64,000 bases of DNA from Bacteriovoracaceae bacterium (GCA_018649885.1 JABIHA010000069.1:1-64000), one strand, 5' to 3'; numbered from the stretch's first letter, positions 8,129-17,394 are shown. Made by a program: numbers and translations. Notes: a model not told the origin generated them from the letters alone.

Positions 8129-9478
8129 TCAAGCTTCTAGGAGTTTTAGGATCTCTTCAGTAGGTTTTTTGTAAACGCCTACAAGGTAAATTGTGTTTAG
8201 TAACTCTATGAACTGAAGCTTAGCGGTAGCATCACTTATTTTATTTTTAGAAAGATAGTCTGATGCTACTAAGGCAATATGGAATAGGCTGCCAAGAGCG
8301 GAGACGTTTGCATGGGTCAAGGATCTAGGAAAGCCTGAGCCGTCAGGTCTTTCATGGTGCTCATGAATAATATTGGCAACACCGTCGGGTATACTAGAGT
8401 TATTATTTACTAAGTTAACAGCTTGTAAAATATGTTCTCTGATTTGTTTTTTTCGAGGTCTCTCCAGGTTTTCGAATTCATCAGAATCTAAAAATAATAC
8501 CGCTGAGAGATCGGAATCAAGTATGCAAATATCATGAAGTAGAGAGGCATAAGTGAGTTTTTCTAAAACAGATTCAGTATTAAATCCTAAGCTTCGACAG
8601 AGATATTGAGATAGATAAATTGCTGTAATGGAGTGGCGTACAAGGTAGCCCCCAACCTTGAACATATCAGAGGTCAAATCTGAAATCTTTTTATCATTCT
8701 TTAAATTTTTTAAGCAGCCTTTAACACAATTATCAATAAGTTTAATTTCCTCACTTCCAATCTGTCCCTGATTGACAATATCAGAAGAGATAAACTCTAC
8801 TGTGCTTGCAGTGGCATTAATAATATCTTCTTCAGACTTCGCCTTTTCAATGGCACTCATGAGTTGACTTATTAATTTGCTTGAAAAATCTTTGTAGTCA
8901 TCTTCAAAAAGGTAGATGAACTGAGTGCCTTTCTTTTCATATTTTGAGAATGTATTCTCCGCGAACTCAATATTCTTTTCAATGATTTTAACTAACTTTT
9001 CGTCAGATAACTTAATGAAAACATCATATTCACCTTTGTAGTACTTTTTAAAACAACTTATACGGACTCTTCTACTTGAAAAAGTTGGTTTTTGTATTTC
9101 TAGGTTGATCACTTCTTCAAGGGCCTTTAAAAAGGCTTCATCGTCGAGTGGTTTTTGAAAAAAACGATTCAGTGGTTCAGAGTTTAAAAAGCCAGCAATT
9201 TCTGGATAGTCGCTGGTGTACCCTCCAGTGATAAGAAAAAAAGGAAGGTTCAGATTTTCTTTGTTGTACTCGTATACTTTGCCACCATTTCCATCAGGCA
9301 TACTGTAATCAGACAAAATAAATCCAATCTCTGGATCTTCCCTTAAATATTTTATGGCCTCATTACCCGATTTTGCCGTTACAATTGGGTTATCAAAATG
9401 AGACTCGACGATAACTTGAAGAATTTCAACTATATCGTCTTCATCATCAATAATTAATATCTTTTTGTCTGTGCTCAT
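8129..9478 (-). CDS. response regulator with HD-GYP output domain
   Basis: This is a protein of about 449 residues. A receiver domain fills residues 1-125: ILIIDDEDDIVE (acidic pocket), FILSDYSMPDGNG (phospho-acceptor Asp), FFLITGGY and FFQKPLDD (switch Lys). A middle module near 140-190 (YDVFIKLSDEKLVKI...TQFIYLF) is shared with other HD proteins in this window. The C-terminal HD-GYP-type domain shows VRHS, LLHDI, REHI and HEHHERPDGSGFP. HD-GYP enzymes hydrolyse cyclic-di-GMP, and the metal ligands appear intact although GYP is GFP and the HD is followed by IC. The start ATG has GGAAAAG upstream; a longer frame exists but lacks support. Phosphorylation by an unlinked histidine kinase is expected, since none is encoded here. 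Confidence 0.85.
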   Translation of the reverse strand: MSTDKKILIIDDEDDIVEILQVIVESHFDNPIVTAKSGNEAIKYLREDPEIGFILSDYSMPDGNGGKVYEYNKENLNLPFFLITGGYTSDYPEIAGFLNSEPLNRFFQKPLDDEAFLKALEEVINLEIQKPTFSSRRVRISCFKKYYKGEYDVFIKLSDEKLVKIIEKNIEFAENTFSKYEKKGTQFIYLFEDDYKDFSSKLISQLMSAIEKAKSEEDIINATASTVEFISSDIVNQGQIGSEEIKLIDNCVKGCLKNLKNDKKISDLTSDMFKVGGYLVRHSITAIYLSQYLCRSLGFNTESVLEKLTYASLLHDICILDSDLSAVLFLDSDEFENLERPRKKQIREHILQAVNLVNNNSSIPDGVANIIHEHHERPDGSGFPRSLTHANVSALGSLFHIALVASDYLSKNKISDATAKLQFIELLNTIYLVGVYKKPTEEILKLLEA

Positions 9479-9600
9479 CTTTTCCAATTTAAAATAATTA
9501 TTATTTATTCTTATCGGAAAAAACAAGGGACAACTACAATACTATCTAACGGTCCAAGTTGCTGATTTATCTTAAATTTTCTTATCTTAACCTTTGTGAA

Positions 9601-9861
9601 TCAGCCGCCTCCGCCATTGTGTGATCTTGTTTTAATGAATGTCTTGTTAATAGGCACAAGCAGAAAATGAGTTCCGTCGCCCGTTTTTTTCAACTTGTAT
9701 AGTAGGCCGTCTTTGAGTTTTATCTCTCCGATTTTCTCTATTACTAGCTCTTTAAACAGTGTCGTCTTTTGAGGACTGAGGAAATCATCAACTAGTTCTT
9801 CAGCAAAGGAAGTGCTGGCAATAGTTAATAGAAAAAATAAGCAAGAAATAGACTTTTTCAT
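9601..9861 (-). CDS. small exported protein of unknown function
   Basis: This 86-residue protein has a clear signal peptide (MKKSISCLFFLLTIASTSFA, then EELVDDF). The mature part of about 66 residues contains a short beta-rich segment (IGEIKLKDGLLYKLKK) and ends in HNGGGG. No domain is recognised. Its ATG overlaps the stop of the upstream HTH gene in an ATGA arrangement, so translation is probably coupled and the two products are likely functionally connected. The glycine tail is unusual. Confidence 0.6.
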   Translation of the reverse strand: MKKSISCLFFLLTIASTSFAEELVDDFLSPQKTTLFKELVIEKIGEIKLKDGLLYKLKKTGDGTHFLLVPINKTFIKTRSHNGGGG

Positions 9862-10679
9862 TGGATGGTCTCCCCTGAGGTTGCGGTAGGTGTAGGTTTA
9901 GGTGTGGTGTGTTCGAGTGGCAGAAGGTCTGTGAAGGTATCCATAAGACCAACTGAGAAAAAAGGTATATCACCAAAGTTTTGAGGATTATTAATTAATG
10001 AAGTCATCTTTTCATGTAGGTCTCGGTGTAGCTTTACAGCTTCTCTTAAGGCCTTGAGAGTTACTCCTTGAGCACTTACATGAATATAATTTCTATTTTT
10101 TCCAGCATGTGCTGGGTTGTAGAAACGAGCGTAGTTACCAATTTGGAATTTTAAGAGTTTTAAAGTGGTGAAAAAATCAACACCGCTTGCTAGTTTGATT
10201 TTCTTGAATTTCTCGATGAGAATTTCATCTTCAAGGTAGCGATCTAAGACAGTAAGCCCTTTCTCTCCTAAAATTTTCCCAACGCTCTCTCTTGTTGTCC
10301 CTGTATCAAAAGTGGCGAGTACCAGTACAAGGTATTCATCGTAATCAAATAAATTTAGTGACTCAATTTCTTTTGAAAGCACTTTATCACTGTTATAAAG
10401 CACGCTAAAAGTGGACATCAACTCTTTTTTAAGAGGTTCCTTTTGGGAGTCAATAGCACTTTTTAAAGAAGTTTCTTTAGAAAGTCCCTTCAAGAGAATC
10501 AGTACTTTGTTTAAATCTAATTTGCTGGAGCCAGATGATTCTTCCAAAATTTTACCAAGGAAATATCTATCAACCCCTGTGTTTTTTGCAATGGCCCTAA
10601 TTGAAAGGTGTGGTCTTTGACTTCGGTATTCAACTAAAGCGTCCCTGAGAAGCGATCTAAGAGCTTCTGTTTCCATCAT
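9858..10679 (-). CDS. HTH-containing regulatory protein
   Basis: This cytoplasmic protein of about 273 residues has an N-terminal helix-turn-helix-like region: SIRAIAKNTGVDRYFLGKIL near residues 25-45. The remainder is helical and resembles the general layout of HTH proteins common in Bdellovibrio-type genomes (TIGR02147-like), but I cannot prove membership. The C-terminus is a Pro/Thr-rich tail (TTPKPTPTATSG). The start is placed at an ATG 6 bases after AAAAGG; three in-frame ATGs cluster there, and an upstream TTG is also possible. It is cotranscribed with the small exported protein downstream, which suggests a regulator plus secreted effector pair. Confidence 0.6.
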   Translation of the reverse strand: MMETEALRSLLRDALVEYRSQRPHLSIRAIAKNTGVDRYFLGKILEESSGSSKLDLNKVLILLKGLSKETSLKSAIDSQKEPLKKELMSTFSVLYNSDKVLSKEIESLNLFDYDEYLVLVLATFDTGTTRESVGKILGEKGLTVLDRYLEDEILIEKFKKIKLASGVDFFTTLKLLKFQIGNYARFYNPAHAGKNRNYIHVSAQGVTLKALREAVKLHRDLHEKMTSLINNPQNFGDIPFFSVGLMDTFTDLLPLEHTTPKPTPTATSGETIQ

Positions 10680-10917
10680 TAACATCCTTTTATGATTTAT
10701 TTCCAATACATTTATGACATTTCCCGCAATTTATCGTCAACTCATGTAAGAAGAATTTTGAGAATGTGTAATAAAGTGGTGTCACTTTTTACCACCAAGA
10801 AGTTATTGGAAAATCTTTTGCCAGAAACTTTTTAAATGCAGTTTTTTTTCTTTTTATTAAGTGCGCAATTTTGTAGAAATAAATAGTTAACCAAAACATG
10901 GAATGAAGGGGATAGAG

Positions 10918-11028
10918 ATGAGAGAAGCTGATATGTTTGCGAAATTACACCTTTCAAGTTTACTGTTTTCTGCACTCTTGATGGGAGTCGCACCGGCGCT
11001 ATTTATTGTCTTTGTAGGCCTTCTATAG
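10918..11028 (+). CDS. 36-residue predicted single-pass membrane peptide
   Basis: An ATG at 10918 follows AAGGGG with six bases between, an ideal Shine-Dalgarno. The product is 36 residues: a short charged start (MREADMFAKLH) and one hydrophobic helix from about residue 12 to the C-terminus, ending VFVGLL. The last 26 bases overlap the convergent gene that ends at 11003. No homologue is known to me. The ribosome binding site and membrane-like composition argue for a real small protein; the short length argues for caution. Confidence 0.5.
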   Translation: MREADMFAKLHLSSLLFSALLMGVAPALFIVFVGLL

Positions 11029-11482
11029 ATGGTGCCAAAAGGGCACCAGTATCTTCAATTTCTTTCAATATCAAACTAACTACTGAGTAGAAAATAACCA
11101 GATCTTTTAAAAAAGCATTAAACTGTTGATGGCCTGCAAATAATTGAACAAATTGAGTCGCTGATATTGGATTTTGGTGGAAGCTTTGGCAAAAACCTTT
11201 GAACCCTCTGATCATTTGTAGAAGAGTTAAAAAGGTCTCTGCGTCCAGTTTTTGATTTTTCTTGATATCAATATTGTAATAGCTGGTTAGTTGAGTGCAA
11301 AGGGGAGCTAAGGTCGTTAGAAGTAAATTGAATGTTCCCGATTGATAGAACTCTTCCATGCCTTCATCACCTGGCACGGTGATCCTGCATAGACAGCTCG
11401 CAAAATTATTTAAAGCATCACTCATTTCTTCAAATGACTGACTAGATAAGTTGAATATTTCACTCTGGGTATTCTCATTCAT
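11003..11482 (-). CDS. small helical protein of unknown function
   Basis: This is a 159-residue, probably cytoplasmic protein without signal peptide. It is helical, with several cysteines (SCLCRI, PLCTQL, GFCQS) and a hydrophobic helix near the C-terminus (DLVIFYSVVSLILKEI). I recognise no family. It sits 36 bases downstream of the exported protein gene at 11519-12094 on the same strand, so an operon is likely. The 3' end overlaps a predicted small membrane peptide on the other strand. Confidence 0.5.
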   Translation of the reverse strand: MNENTQSEIFNLSSQSFEEMSDALNNFASCLCRITVPGDEGMEEFYQSGTFNLLLTTLAPLCTQLTSYYNIDIKKNQKLDAETFLTLLQMIRGFKGFCQSFHQNPISATQFVQLFAGHQQFNAFLKDLVIFYSVVSLILKEIEDTGALLAPSIEGLQRQ

Positions 11483-11518
11483 TGGGGTATTTATCGAAAT
11501 TGATGAGAAAGTATTGAG

Positions 11519-12094
11519 TTATTTTCTGTTAAGTTTTTCGAGAATAAACTTTGTATGTTCTAAGTATTGGTAAGCTCGAAAGCTTGTAAAGGCAGCGAGA
11601 GTGACAATGTCGCCGGCAAGCTCCTTCTTTGTTTCCCGAGTAAGAGCATCAACTAAGTCGAGAGGTTCATTTAGATTTTTGTAAGAGGCCGGTGGAGCTG
11701 AAAGGATTGAATTTATTTTAATATAGTCATTGGTGTTAAAGGGGACGTGATTTTTCTTGGTGAGTTTTTCCACCTCTAATATAGCAAGAAATTTCAATTT
11801 AGGACTTAGGACAATGAGAAAGTGGAGAGGCAAGCAGCTGGAGCTACAGCCAGTGTTAGTGTGGATCTCTCTGCTATAGGCCAGTAGCTTTTGATCAGAA
11901 TCTAGAATCTTCTTTAAAATTTTATTGGGCCCCCCATCAGTAATGGGGTCAGGGATGACAATATTTCTATAACTATTAGCACTAGGTATGATTGATTTGA
12001 GGATTTTGATGGTATCTACGTATTTTTTTTCTGCATAGAGAAAGTTGGGAGACAAGCCTGCAACTATTAAAAATGTGGTAAGTAAATATCTCAA
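11519..12094 (-). CDS. exported protein, possibly FMN-binding-like
   Basis: This is a protein of about 191 residues with a signal peptide (RYLLTTFLIVAGLSPNFLYA). The mature part carries HFLIVLSPKLKFLAILEVEKLTK, then VDALTRETKKEL followed by a helix IVTLAAFTSFRAYQYL. The order resembles periplasmic FMN-binding (NosR/RnfG-type) domains, where a DxxSGATxx motif carries flavin on a Thr or Ser. The motif here is degenerate, so attachment is uncertain. The start TTG at 12094 follows AGGATCG and yields a proper signal peptide, unlike the longer frame, which would overlap the divergent LysR gene. It is probably cotranscribed with the small protein downstream. Confidence 0.5.
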   Translation of the reverse strand: MRYLLTTFLIVAGLSPNFLYAEKKYVDTIKILKSIIPSANSYRNIVIPDPITDGGPNKILKKILDSDQKLLAYSREIHTNTGCSSSCLPLHFLIVLSPKLKFLAILEVEKLTKKNHVPFNTNDYIKINSILSAPPASYKNLNEPLDLVDALTRETKKELAGDIVTLAAFTSFRAYQYLEHTKFILEKLNRK

Positions 12095-12200
12095 AATCGA
12101 TCCTGGTAACTTCCCTTCTCCAAATTTAGCTGGCTGCGTGAATAATGCCAAGAGGAAAAGTTTGTTATACCTAATATTATTGACGTTTGATGGATAAAAA

Positions 12201-13100
12201 ATGATTATTGTTTCCATTATGGAAACGAATCGATTAAGGCAATTTTGTGTTGTAGTGGAAACTGGAAATTTGAGAAAAGCTGCCGGGATCCTAGGCATTT
12301 CCCATAGCGGTCTTTCAAAGTCTCTCAAAACACTTGAAATTGAAGTGGGAAAAGAGCTGACTCAAATTTCTGGTCGTGGGATTGTGATCACCGATTTTGG
12401 GAAAAAATTCTATGAGAGAAGTCAGCCATTTTTTAATCAGCTTGATCATTTACTAGGAGGGAGCGAAGGCCAGGCTGAAAACAATCTGAGAATTGGCTCC
12501 TTTGAAGTTTTCACTACATATTTTTTAGGTCAAGTGATTAGTGAGTTTGATGAGCACCAAGGTATTGAGCTCAGAGAACTCGTACCTGGAAAATTAGAGC
12601 AGGCCATAGTTCGCGATGATATTGACATGGGTATAACTTATCACCCAATACCTCAAAGTGGTTTAGAGTATTTAAAGGTTGCAAAAATAAAGATGGGAAT
12701 ATTTGGAACTCACGCAATGAAATGCGAAAAAGAACTTCCTTTTGTAATTCCCACGATTCCTCTTTCTGGCTCACCTACTGGAGTCAAAGGGCTTGATAGC
12801 TGGCCTGATGAAAAAATTAAAAGAAATATCTGTTTTCAAGTGACTTTGATGGAGTCCGCCCTTGAAATAATGAGAAATGGAAGGGCCGTTGGTTTTATTC
12901 CTCACTTTATCGCCAAGCTTCACAACGAAAGAGTTAAAAAGAAATTTGAGCTCATAGAGTTCCCTCTACCCAAGGGAATGAAAAAAGTTAAACGAGACGT
13001 TTATATTGTTAAAAGAGAGTCAACTCGTGAAGATAGCAATTTCAAGAGAATGGCAAAAGTATTGAGATTGATTTCACGAATTGAAGGAGAGTCCCCATGA
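12201..13100 (+). CDS. LysR-family transcriptional regulator
   Basis: This cytoplasmic regulator has 299 residues. Residues about 8-68 form the winged HTH typical of LysR: LRQFCVVVETGNLRKAAGIL, then HSGLSKSLKTLEIEVGKEL and TDFGKKFYERSQPFF. The effector-binding domain follows, including the familiar late feature ALEIMRNGRAVGFIPHFI. LysR proteins usually control neighbouring or divergent genes and their own gene. Its stop overlaps the ATG of the oligopeptidase gene (ATGA), so the two are translationally coupled, which is unusual because LysR genes more often face their target. The start at 12201 has GATGGA upstream; an ATG at 12219 is an alternative. Confidence 0.9.
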   Translation: MIIVSIMETNRLRQFCVVVETGNLRKAAGILGISHSGLSKSLKTLEIEVGKELTQISGRGIVITDFGKKFYERSQPFFNQLDHLLGGSEGQAENNLRIGSFEVFTTYFLGQVISEFDEHQGIELRELVPGKLEQAIVRDDIDMGITYHPIPQSGLEYLKVAKIKMGIFGTHAMKCEKELPFVIPTIPLSGSPTGVKGLDSWPDEKIKRNICFQVTLMESALEIMRNGRAVGFIPHFIAKLHNERVKKKFELIEFPLPKGMKKVKRDVYIVKRESTREDSNFKRMAKVLRLISRIEGESP

Positions 13101-15130
13101 AAGCACCCGTTGCCATTCGCAAAGAACATCTACAGAAGTTTGGTGAGCACAGCTGGGTGGATCCTCTTCATTGGTTGAAAGAAAAGAAAAATCCTGAAGT
13201 AGTTAAGTTATTAAATCAAGAAAATGACTATACCAATTGGTACCTTGAAGATGTCAAAGATTTAAAGAGTCAGATTTTTAATGAGCTTAAATCGAAAATC
13301 ATTGAAAATGATAGCTCTGTTCCTCAAAAAGTTGGCGAGTACTTCTATTACGATAGGTGGGAAGAAGGCCAACAATATGAAATTTGCTGTAGAAAGAAGG
13401 GAAGTTTGGATAGTGCAGAAGAGGTAATGCTCAATTTAAACGAATTAGCTGATGGTAAGGAGTTTTTCTCTCTAGGATTTTGTCAAATTAGCCCCAACGA
13501 GAATCTTCTCGCATACGGAGTAGACTTTAAAGGGGATGAGCATTTCCATATCTTTGTTAAAGACTTGGCCTCTGGAAAAACAATTGACACCAAAATTGAG
13601 AATGCTGCCTATTCCCTTGCATGGTACAAAGATAGTGCAAATTTTTGTTATGGTGCACTTAATGAAAATGATCGTGAGTATGCAGTTTTTCGACATACAC
13701 TAGGCCGTACTAATAGTGATATTTTAATTTATGAAGAGCCCTCAAATCAATTCTTTGTTGGTTGCGGAAGTTCTGCTAGTGAGAAATATATTTTCATTAA
13801 CACTGGTGGAAAGATAACTAATGAGACTTATTTACTTTCTGCAGACGATATTGACTCAAAGCCGACCCTCGTCTTAAAAAGAAAGAAGGGCCATGAGTAT
13901 TACCTAGAACATAATCGATCTCACTTCTATATATTGACTAATGACACTCATAAAAACTTTCGTCTTGTGAAGTCTAGTATTGATGATTACTCACAGGAGA
14001 GTTGGGAGGAGTGTCTCGCTGCTAGTGATACGGTCATCCTCAATACATTTGATGTTTTTAAAGGCCATATTGTAGTGAAGGCCAAAAAAGAGGGCATTAG
14101 CTTTTTTTATATTTTTAATATCGCTAGTGGTGATCACTATATTCTAGATGCGGGAGATCAGTTAGCAAATTTGAGCTTTGGTGATAACGATGAGTACAAT
14201 ACAACCGATTTGAGATATATAATCGAAAGTCCCATTCAGCCTTATAGAGTGATTGATCACGATATGAATTCTCAAAATGAGCTGATTAAAAAAGAAAGAG
14301 ATGTAAAAGATCACCACCCCGATAATTATACCTGCTATAGAACCTTCGCCATGGCAAAAGATGGTGTAAAGATACCCATGACCATATTCCATAAAAAAGG
14401 TCTTGAAAAAAATGGGCAAGCACCGTCGTATCTTTATGCCTATGGCTCCTATGGGTATGGTCTAAACCTGAGGTTTTCTAGTGGTTATTGCCCACTGATG
14501 GAAAGAGGTTTTGTTATCGCATTGGCACACGTTAGAGGTGGTGATGAAATGGGCAATGAGTGGTATGAAAGTGGAAAGTTTTTGAAGAAAAAAAATACTT
14601 TTAATGATTTCCTTAGCTGTGCAGAGGAGTTGGTTTCCCAGAAACTCAGCTCAAGTGACAAAATGATAGCCTGTGGAGGCTCTGCTGGTGGCCTTTTAAT
14701 GGGGGCCGTCGCTAATCTCAAAGGAGAATTGTTTAAAGCAATTGTCGCTCACGTTCCCTTTGTCGATGTGGTCAATACAATGATTGATGAATCCTTGCCT
14801 CTTACCGCACTTGAATATGAAGAGTGGGGAAATCCAAGTGATGATGAATACTTTCACTATATGAAATCTTATTCCCCATATGACAATATCCACACCGAGT
14901 CTTATCCTCACATTCTCGCTACGGCCGGGCTCAATGATCCAAGGGTGACTTACTGGGAGCCCTTTAAGTGGATTCAAAAGTTAAGGGAGCTTGCAGGGGA
15001 CAGTAATGCCAAACTACTTTGGACGGATATGGAGTCGGGTCATGGAGGAGCTTCGGGGCGTTATGACTCTTTGAATGACGTGGCCTTGGAATATGCATTT
15101 ATTTTCAAAGTATTGGGAATAAAAGGGTAA
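13097..15130 (+). CDS. ptrB: oligopeptidase B-type serine peptidase (S9A)
   Basis: This peptidase of 677 residues belongs to the prolyl oligopeptidase clan. Oligopeptidase B cleaves short peptides after Arg or Lys. The N-terminal beta-propeller begins with the typical WVDPLHWLKEKKNPEVVKLL and covers most of the first 400 residues. The C-terminal alpha/beta hydrolase holds the triad: Ser in GGSAGGLLMG (about residue 530), Asp in GLNDPRVTYWEP (about 613) and His in ESGHGGASGRYD (about 650). There is no signal peptide, so it is cytoplasmic. Length matches PtrB. It is coupled to the LysR gene before it. For a predator or scavenger this would serve peptide breakdown, which is inference. Confidence 0.92.
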   Translation: MKAPVAIRKEHLQKFGEHSWVDPLHWLKEKKNPEVVKLLNQENDYTNWYLEDVKDLKSQIFNELKSKIIENDSSVPQKVGEYFYYDRWEEGQQYEICCRKKGSLDSAEEVMLNLNELADGKEFFSLGFCQISPNENLLAYGVDFKGDEHFHIFVKDLASGKTIDTKIENAAYSLAWYKDSANFCYGALNENDREYAVFRHTLGRTNSDILIYEEPSNQFFVGCGSSASEKYIFINTGGKITNETYLLSADDIDSKPTLVLKRKKGHEYYLEHNRSHFYILTNDTHKNFRLVKSSIDDYSQESWEECLAASDTVILNTFDVFKGHIVVKAKKEGISFFYIFNIASGDHYILDAGDQLANLSFGDNDEYNTTDLRYIIESPIQPYRVIDHDMNSQNELIKKERDVKDHHPDNYTCYRTFAMAKDGVKIPMTIFHKKGLEKNGQAPSYLYAYGSYGYGLNLRFSSGYCPLMERGFVIALAHVRGGDEMGNEWYESGKFLKKKNTFNDFLSCAEELVSQKLSSSDKMIACGGSAGGLLMGAVANLKGELFKAIVAHVPFVDVVNTMIDESLPLTALEYEEWGNPSDDEYFHYMKSYSPYDNIHTESYPHILATAGLNDPRVTYWEPFKWIQKLRELAGDSNAKLLWTDMESGHGGASGRYDSLNDVALEYAFIFKVLGIKG

Positions 15131-15163
15131 GAATATTTTTTAGTGAGGGTTTTTTCCTGGTTT

Positions 15164-15172
15164 TGGTATAAT
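15164..15172 (+). promoter_or_regulatory. extended -10 promoter element
   Basis: TGGTATAAT gives an extended -10 (TG plus one base, then consensus TATAAT at 15167-15172), about 20 bases before the start of the small gene at 15195. The -35 region is a T-run without a clear hexamer, as is common with extended -10 promoters. Confidence 0.6.
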
Positions 15173-15194
15173 AAATCCAAAGAGGGAGTTGGCC

Positions 15195-15407
15195 TTGGCA
15201 CTAGAATTAAATCAAGTATCAAAGAGAAGTAAAGATAGAGCATCTAAGGCCTCAGCACCTAAGAAAGCAGTCTCTCTTAGGCCTTGGCAAAATGAAAACC
15301 ATCCAAGAGATCTACTGGAATTAGTTATTGAAAGAGGGGATCAAAAGCTGGACTCCTCAAAACGACTTGACCAAAATGCAGAAAACATCTCACAACCGTT
15401 GAAATAA
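15195..15407 (+). CDS. small hydrophilic protein of unknown function
   Basis: This predicted protein has about 70 residues and no signal or membrane segment. It is rich in Lys, Ser and Ala at the N-terminus, with a central RPWQNENHPRDLLELVIERG that could fold as a short helix. The start TTG at 15195 lies six bases after AGGGAG; another TTG at 15189 is in frame but abuts the ribosome binding site. An extended -10 promoter lies just upstream, which supports a real transcript. No family is recognised. Confidence 0.5.
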   Translation: MALELNQVSKRSKDRASKASAPKKAVSLRPWQNENHPRDLLELVIERGDQKLDSSKRLDQNAENISQPLK

Positions 15408-15519
15408 CCACTATTTGTCTTGTAATCACCCCAGTAATTTTTTCAAAAAGACCCTGCGTGTCATGAGCTATGATAAGAAATTCTCTCTAGGATAAAGGTA
15501 AGAATAAAGAGAGGAATAA

Positions 15520-17394
15520 GTGAAAAATTACATCTTTTTGATGGGGATCATCCTTAGTCAAAGCATATACTCAGCGACTTTGCATCACGCTTTTATTGAT
15601 ATTAATTCCATGGAGTGGTTTGGACCCACGCTCTTAACAACTGAGAGGCTTCAAGATTTAGCTGCTGACAAGCTTCAAGGCTTAGAGGATTACAAGCTTC
15701 AAGGAGCAGTTCCTGGAAGCGGGGTCATTGACTCGAATTTAATCAATATCTCAAGTGATTTATATCGTGGGGGAAGAACAGATTTTGTTGGAAAGCTTGT
15801 GCTTCAAGATGGCTTTTTTGGGATTTCAAACTACCATTTATCAGATCTTGTTCCTGCCAATTTAATCCCTCAATTTGATAGTTTAGAATATGCATTCTTT
15901 GATAAGACTTCTTTAAGCTTCAGCCAAAAATCTGCTGCTCTAAAATCAACTCAAGGCTCTGTGCGATTTGCGGGAAAGTACTTTGAGTTTAGCAGTATTG
16001 ATTTCTTTTGTGATCCGGCTCTTGGTCTATCGCAAAAAAGGTTTTTAGAATTTTGCTTAAACCGAAGCTATTTAAAAAGCTTAGGTGAACCAGCAAGACT
16101 AATGTATCAAGACAGCGCAATTCTACTAAAGAGTAACTTCAATGCGCTAACTATTTACCCTGATAGTTTTCAAATAGATGGACGTGAAATTTTTGTGTCT
16201 AGTGCCGGTAATCGCTCAGCTATTGAAAACTTTGATATCACTTGCAAGAAGGGAGAGTGGGGAAAAGAGATAACGGGGGACACCATCTTAAAAGGGTGTC
16301 TTGATGATTCAGTCATTGATATCGATCAGATTAGTTTTGCAAATGATCAGACAGGGTTTTCAGGAACTCTTCCACTGGAAAGAATTTCAATTGATGGACC
16401 AAAGTTAGAGTTTGAGTCCAACCTTTTTACTATTGGAAACCCTGACACCAGCATTTCATTTGGAAGTATTAGTGCTTATTGCTCTAAGGGAATTGTGGGA
16501 GATAACTTTAAAGTTTCAGACATGATCAATTGGTGTCTAAGTGAAAGTGAGCTCTTTTTAGAAAAAATAAAAGTAGAAAATGAATGTTTTGATATTGATG
16601 GTGATATTGATTATATCGGTTTTAAGAAAAATCAATTATCCATTACATCTCCGACTCTCAATTATTCAACTGAAGATTTAGATATTGATGTAACAAAATT
16701 AGAAGTATCTTGTTCCAGAGGAAGCTCTGGAGAGCTAACGCTCGAGAGCATGAGTGAGGGATGTTTTGATTCATCAACTATCAATGTCCAAAAAGTAGAG
16801 TTTAAGAGCAAGGGGTATTCGGCAACTGTAGACATAGAAGAAATCTCAATTGATAAAAATCGTTTTAAATTAAAAATCCCACAAGGAAGCTATACCCTCA
16901 ATGGTGTTCAAAGTACTGTGAAGAATTTGAGTTTTGATTGTGGCATTGATGCTAAAATCACTGACTTGAAAGAATTGAATATCGAAAATATTCTTGAAAA
17001 TTGCATGAAAGATTCTGTTATTGAGATAGGCTCAATTGTCTCAGCGGGAAATAAAAAATTTAAACTACTCAAATTGCAAGCCGCTAATAAAGTAAAGCTT
17101 ATTAGTAAAGACAACCAATTTGAGCTCGTTGCCCACCCCAAACTCAAAGTCATCGGGATTCGAGGCCCTAACCTAAGGGTTGATGTCAGTGGTAGTATTT
17201 CAATGAATCGGGACGATAAATCTCTTAATATCCATATTCAAAAATCTAAAATGAGCAGAATTTTACCTCTTAAGGATTTTATCCTCTTTATGTTTAAAGC
17301 TTTTTCAAAAATGGACAATGTCACCATAAACGGGGATGATATAAACATTGAATTGGCCTTTTTAAATAAAGATAAAAACACTCCATGCAAGTGA
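15520..17394 (+). CDS. secreted protein with cysteine-pair repeats
   Basis: This is a 624-residue protein with a signal peptide (FLMGIILSQSIYSA). The mature chain is beta-rich and contains at least four, perhaps five, repeats spaced roughly 80-100 residues apart. Each has a first Cys in a (D/S)xxC(K/S)xG-like setting and a second Cys 20-25 residues later, for example ITCKKG to KGCLDDSVIDIDQI, AYCSKG to NWCLSESELFLEKI, VSCSRG to EGCFDSSTINVQKV, and SFDCG to ENCMKDSVIEIGSI. Paired cysteines suggest one disulphide per repeat in an elongated periplasmic or surface protein. The start is GTG after GAGAGG. It is followed closely by a crotonase-like gene. No known family is assigned. Confidence 0.7.
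   Translation: MKNYIFLMGIILSQSIYSATLHHAFIDINSMEWFGPTLLTTERLQDLAADKLQGLEDYKLQGAVPGSGVIDSNLINISSDLYRGGRTDFVGKLVLQDGFFGISNYHLSDLVPANLIPQFDSLEYAFFDKTSLSFSQKSAALKSTQGSVRFAGKYFEFSSIDFFCDPALGLSQKRFLEFCLNRSYLKSLGEPARLMYQDSAILLKSNFNALTIYPDSFQIDGREIFVSSAGNRSAIENFDITCKKGEWGKEITGDTILKGCLDDSVIDIDQISFANDQTGFSGTLPLERISIDGPKLEFESNLFTIGNPDTSISFGSISAYCSKGIVGDNFKVSDMINWCLSESELFLEKIKVENECFDIDGDIDYIGFKKNQLSITSPTLNYSTEDLDIDVTKLEVSCSRGSSGELTLESMSEGCFDSSTINVQKVEFKSKGYSATVDIEEISIDKNRFKLKIPQGSYTLNGVQSTVKNLSFDCGIDAKITDLKELNIENILENCMKDSVIEIGSIVSAGNKKFKLLKLQAANKVKLISKDNQFELVAHPKLKVIGIRGPNLRVDVSGSISMNRDDKSLNIHIQKSKMSRILPLKDFILFMFKAFSKMDNVTINGDDINIELAFLNKDKNTPCK

Noticed and set aside
15446-15474. Sigma-70 promoter for the cysteine-repeat protein
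   Set aside because: A TATGAT is present, but no acceptable -35 lies at the right spacing.
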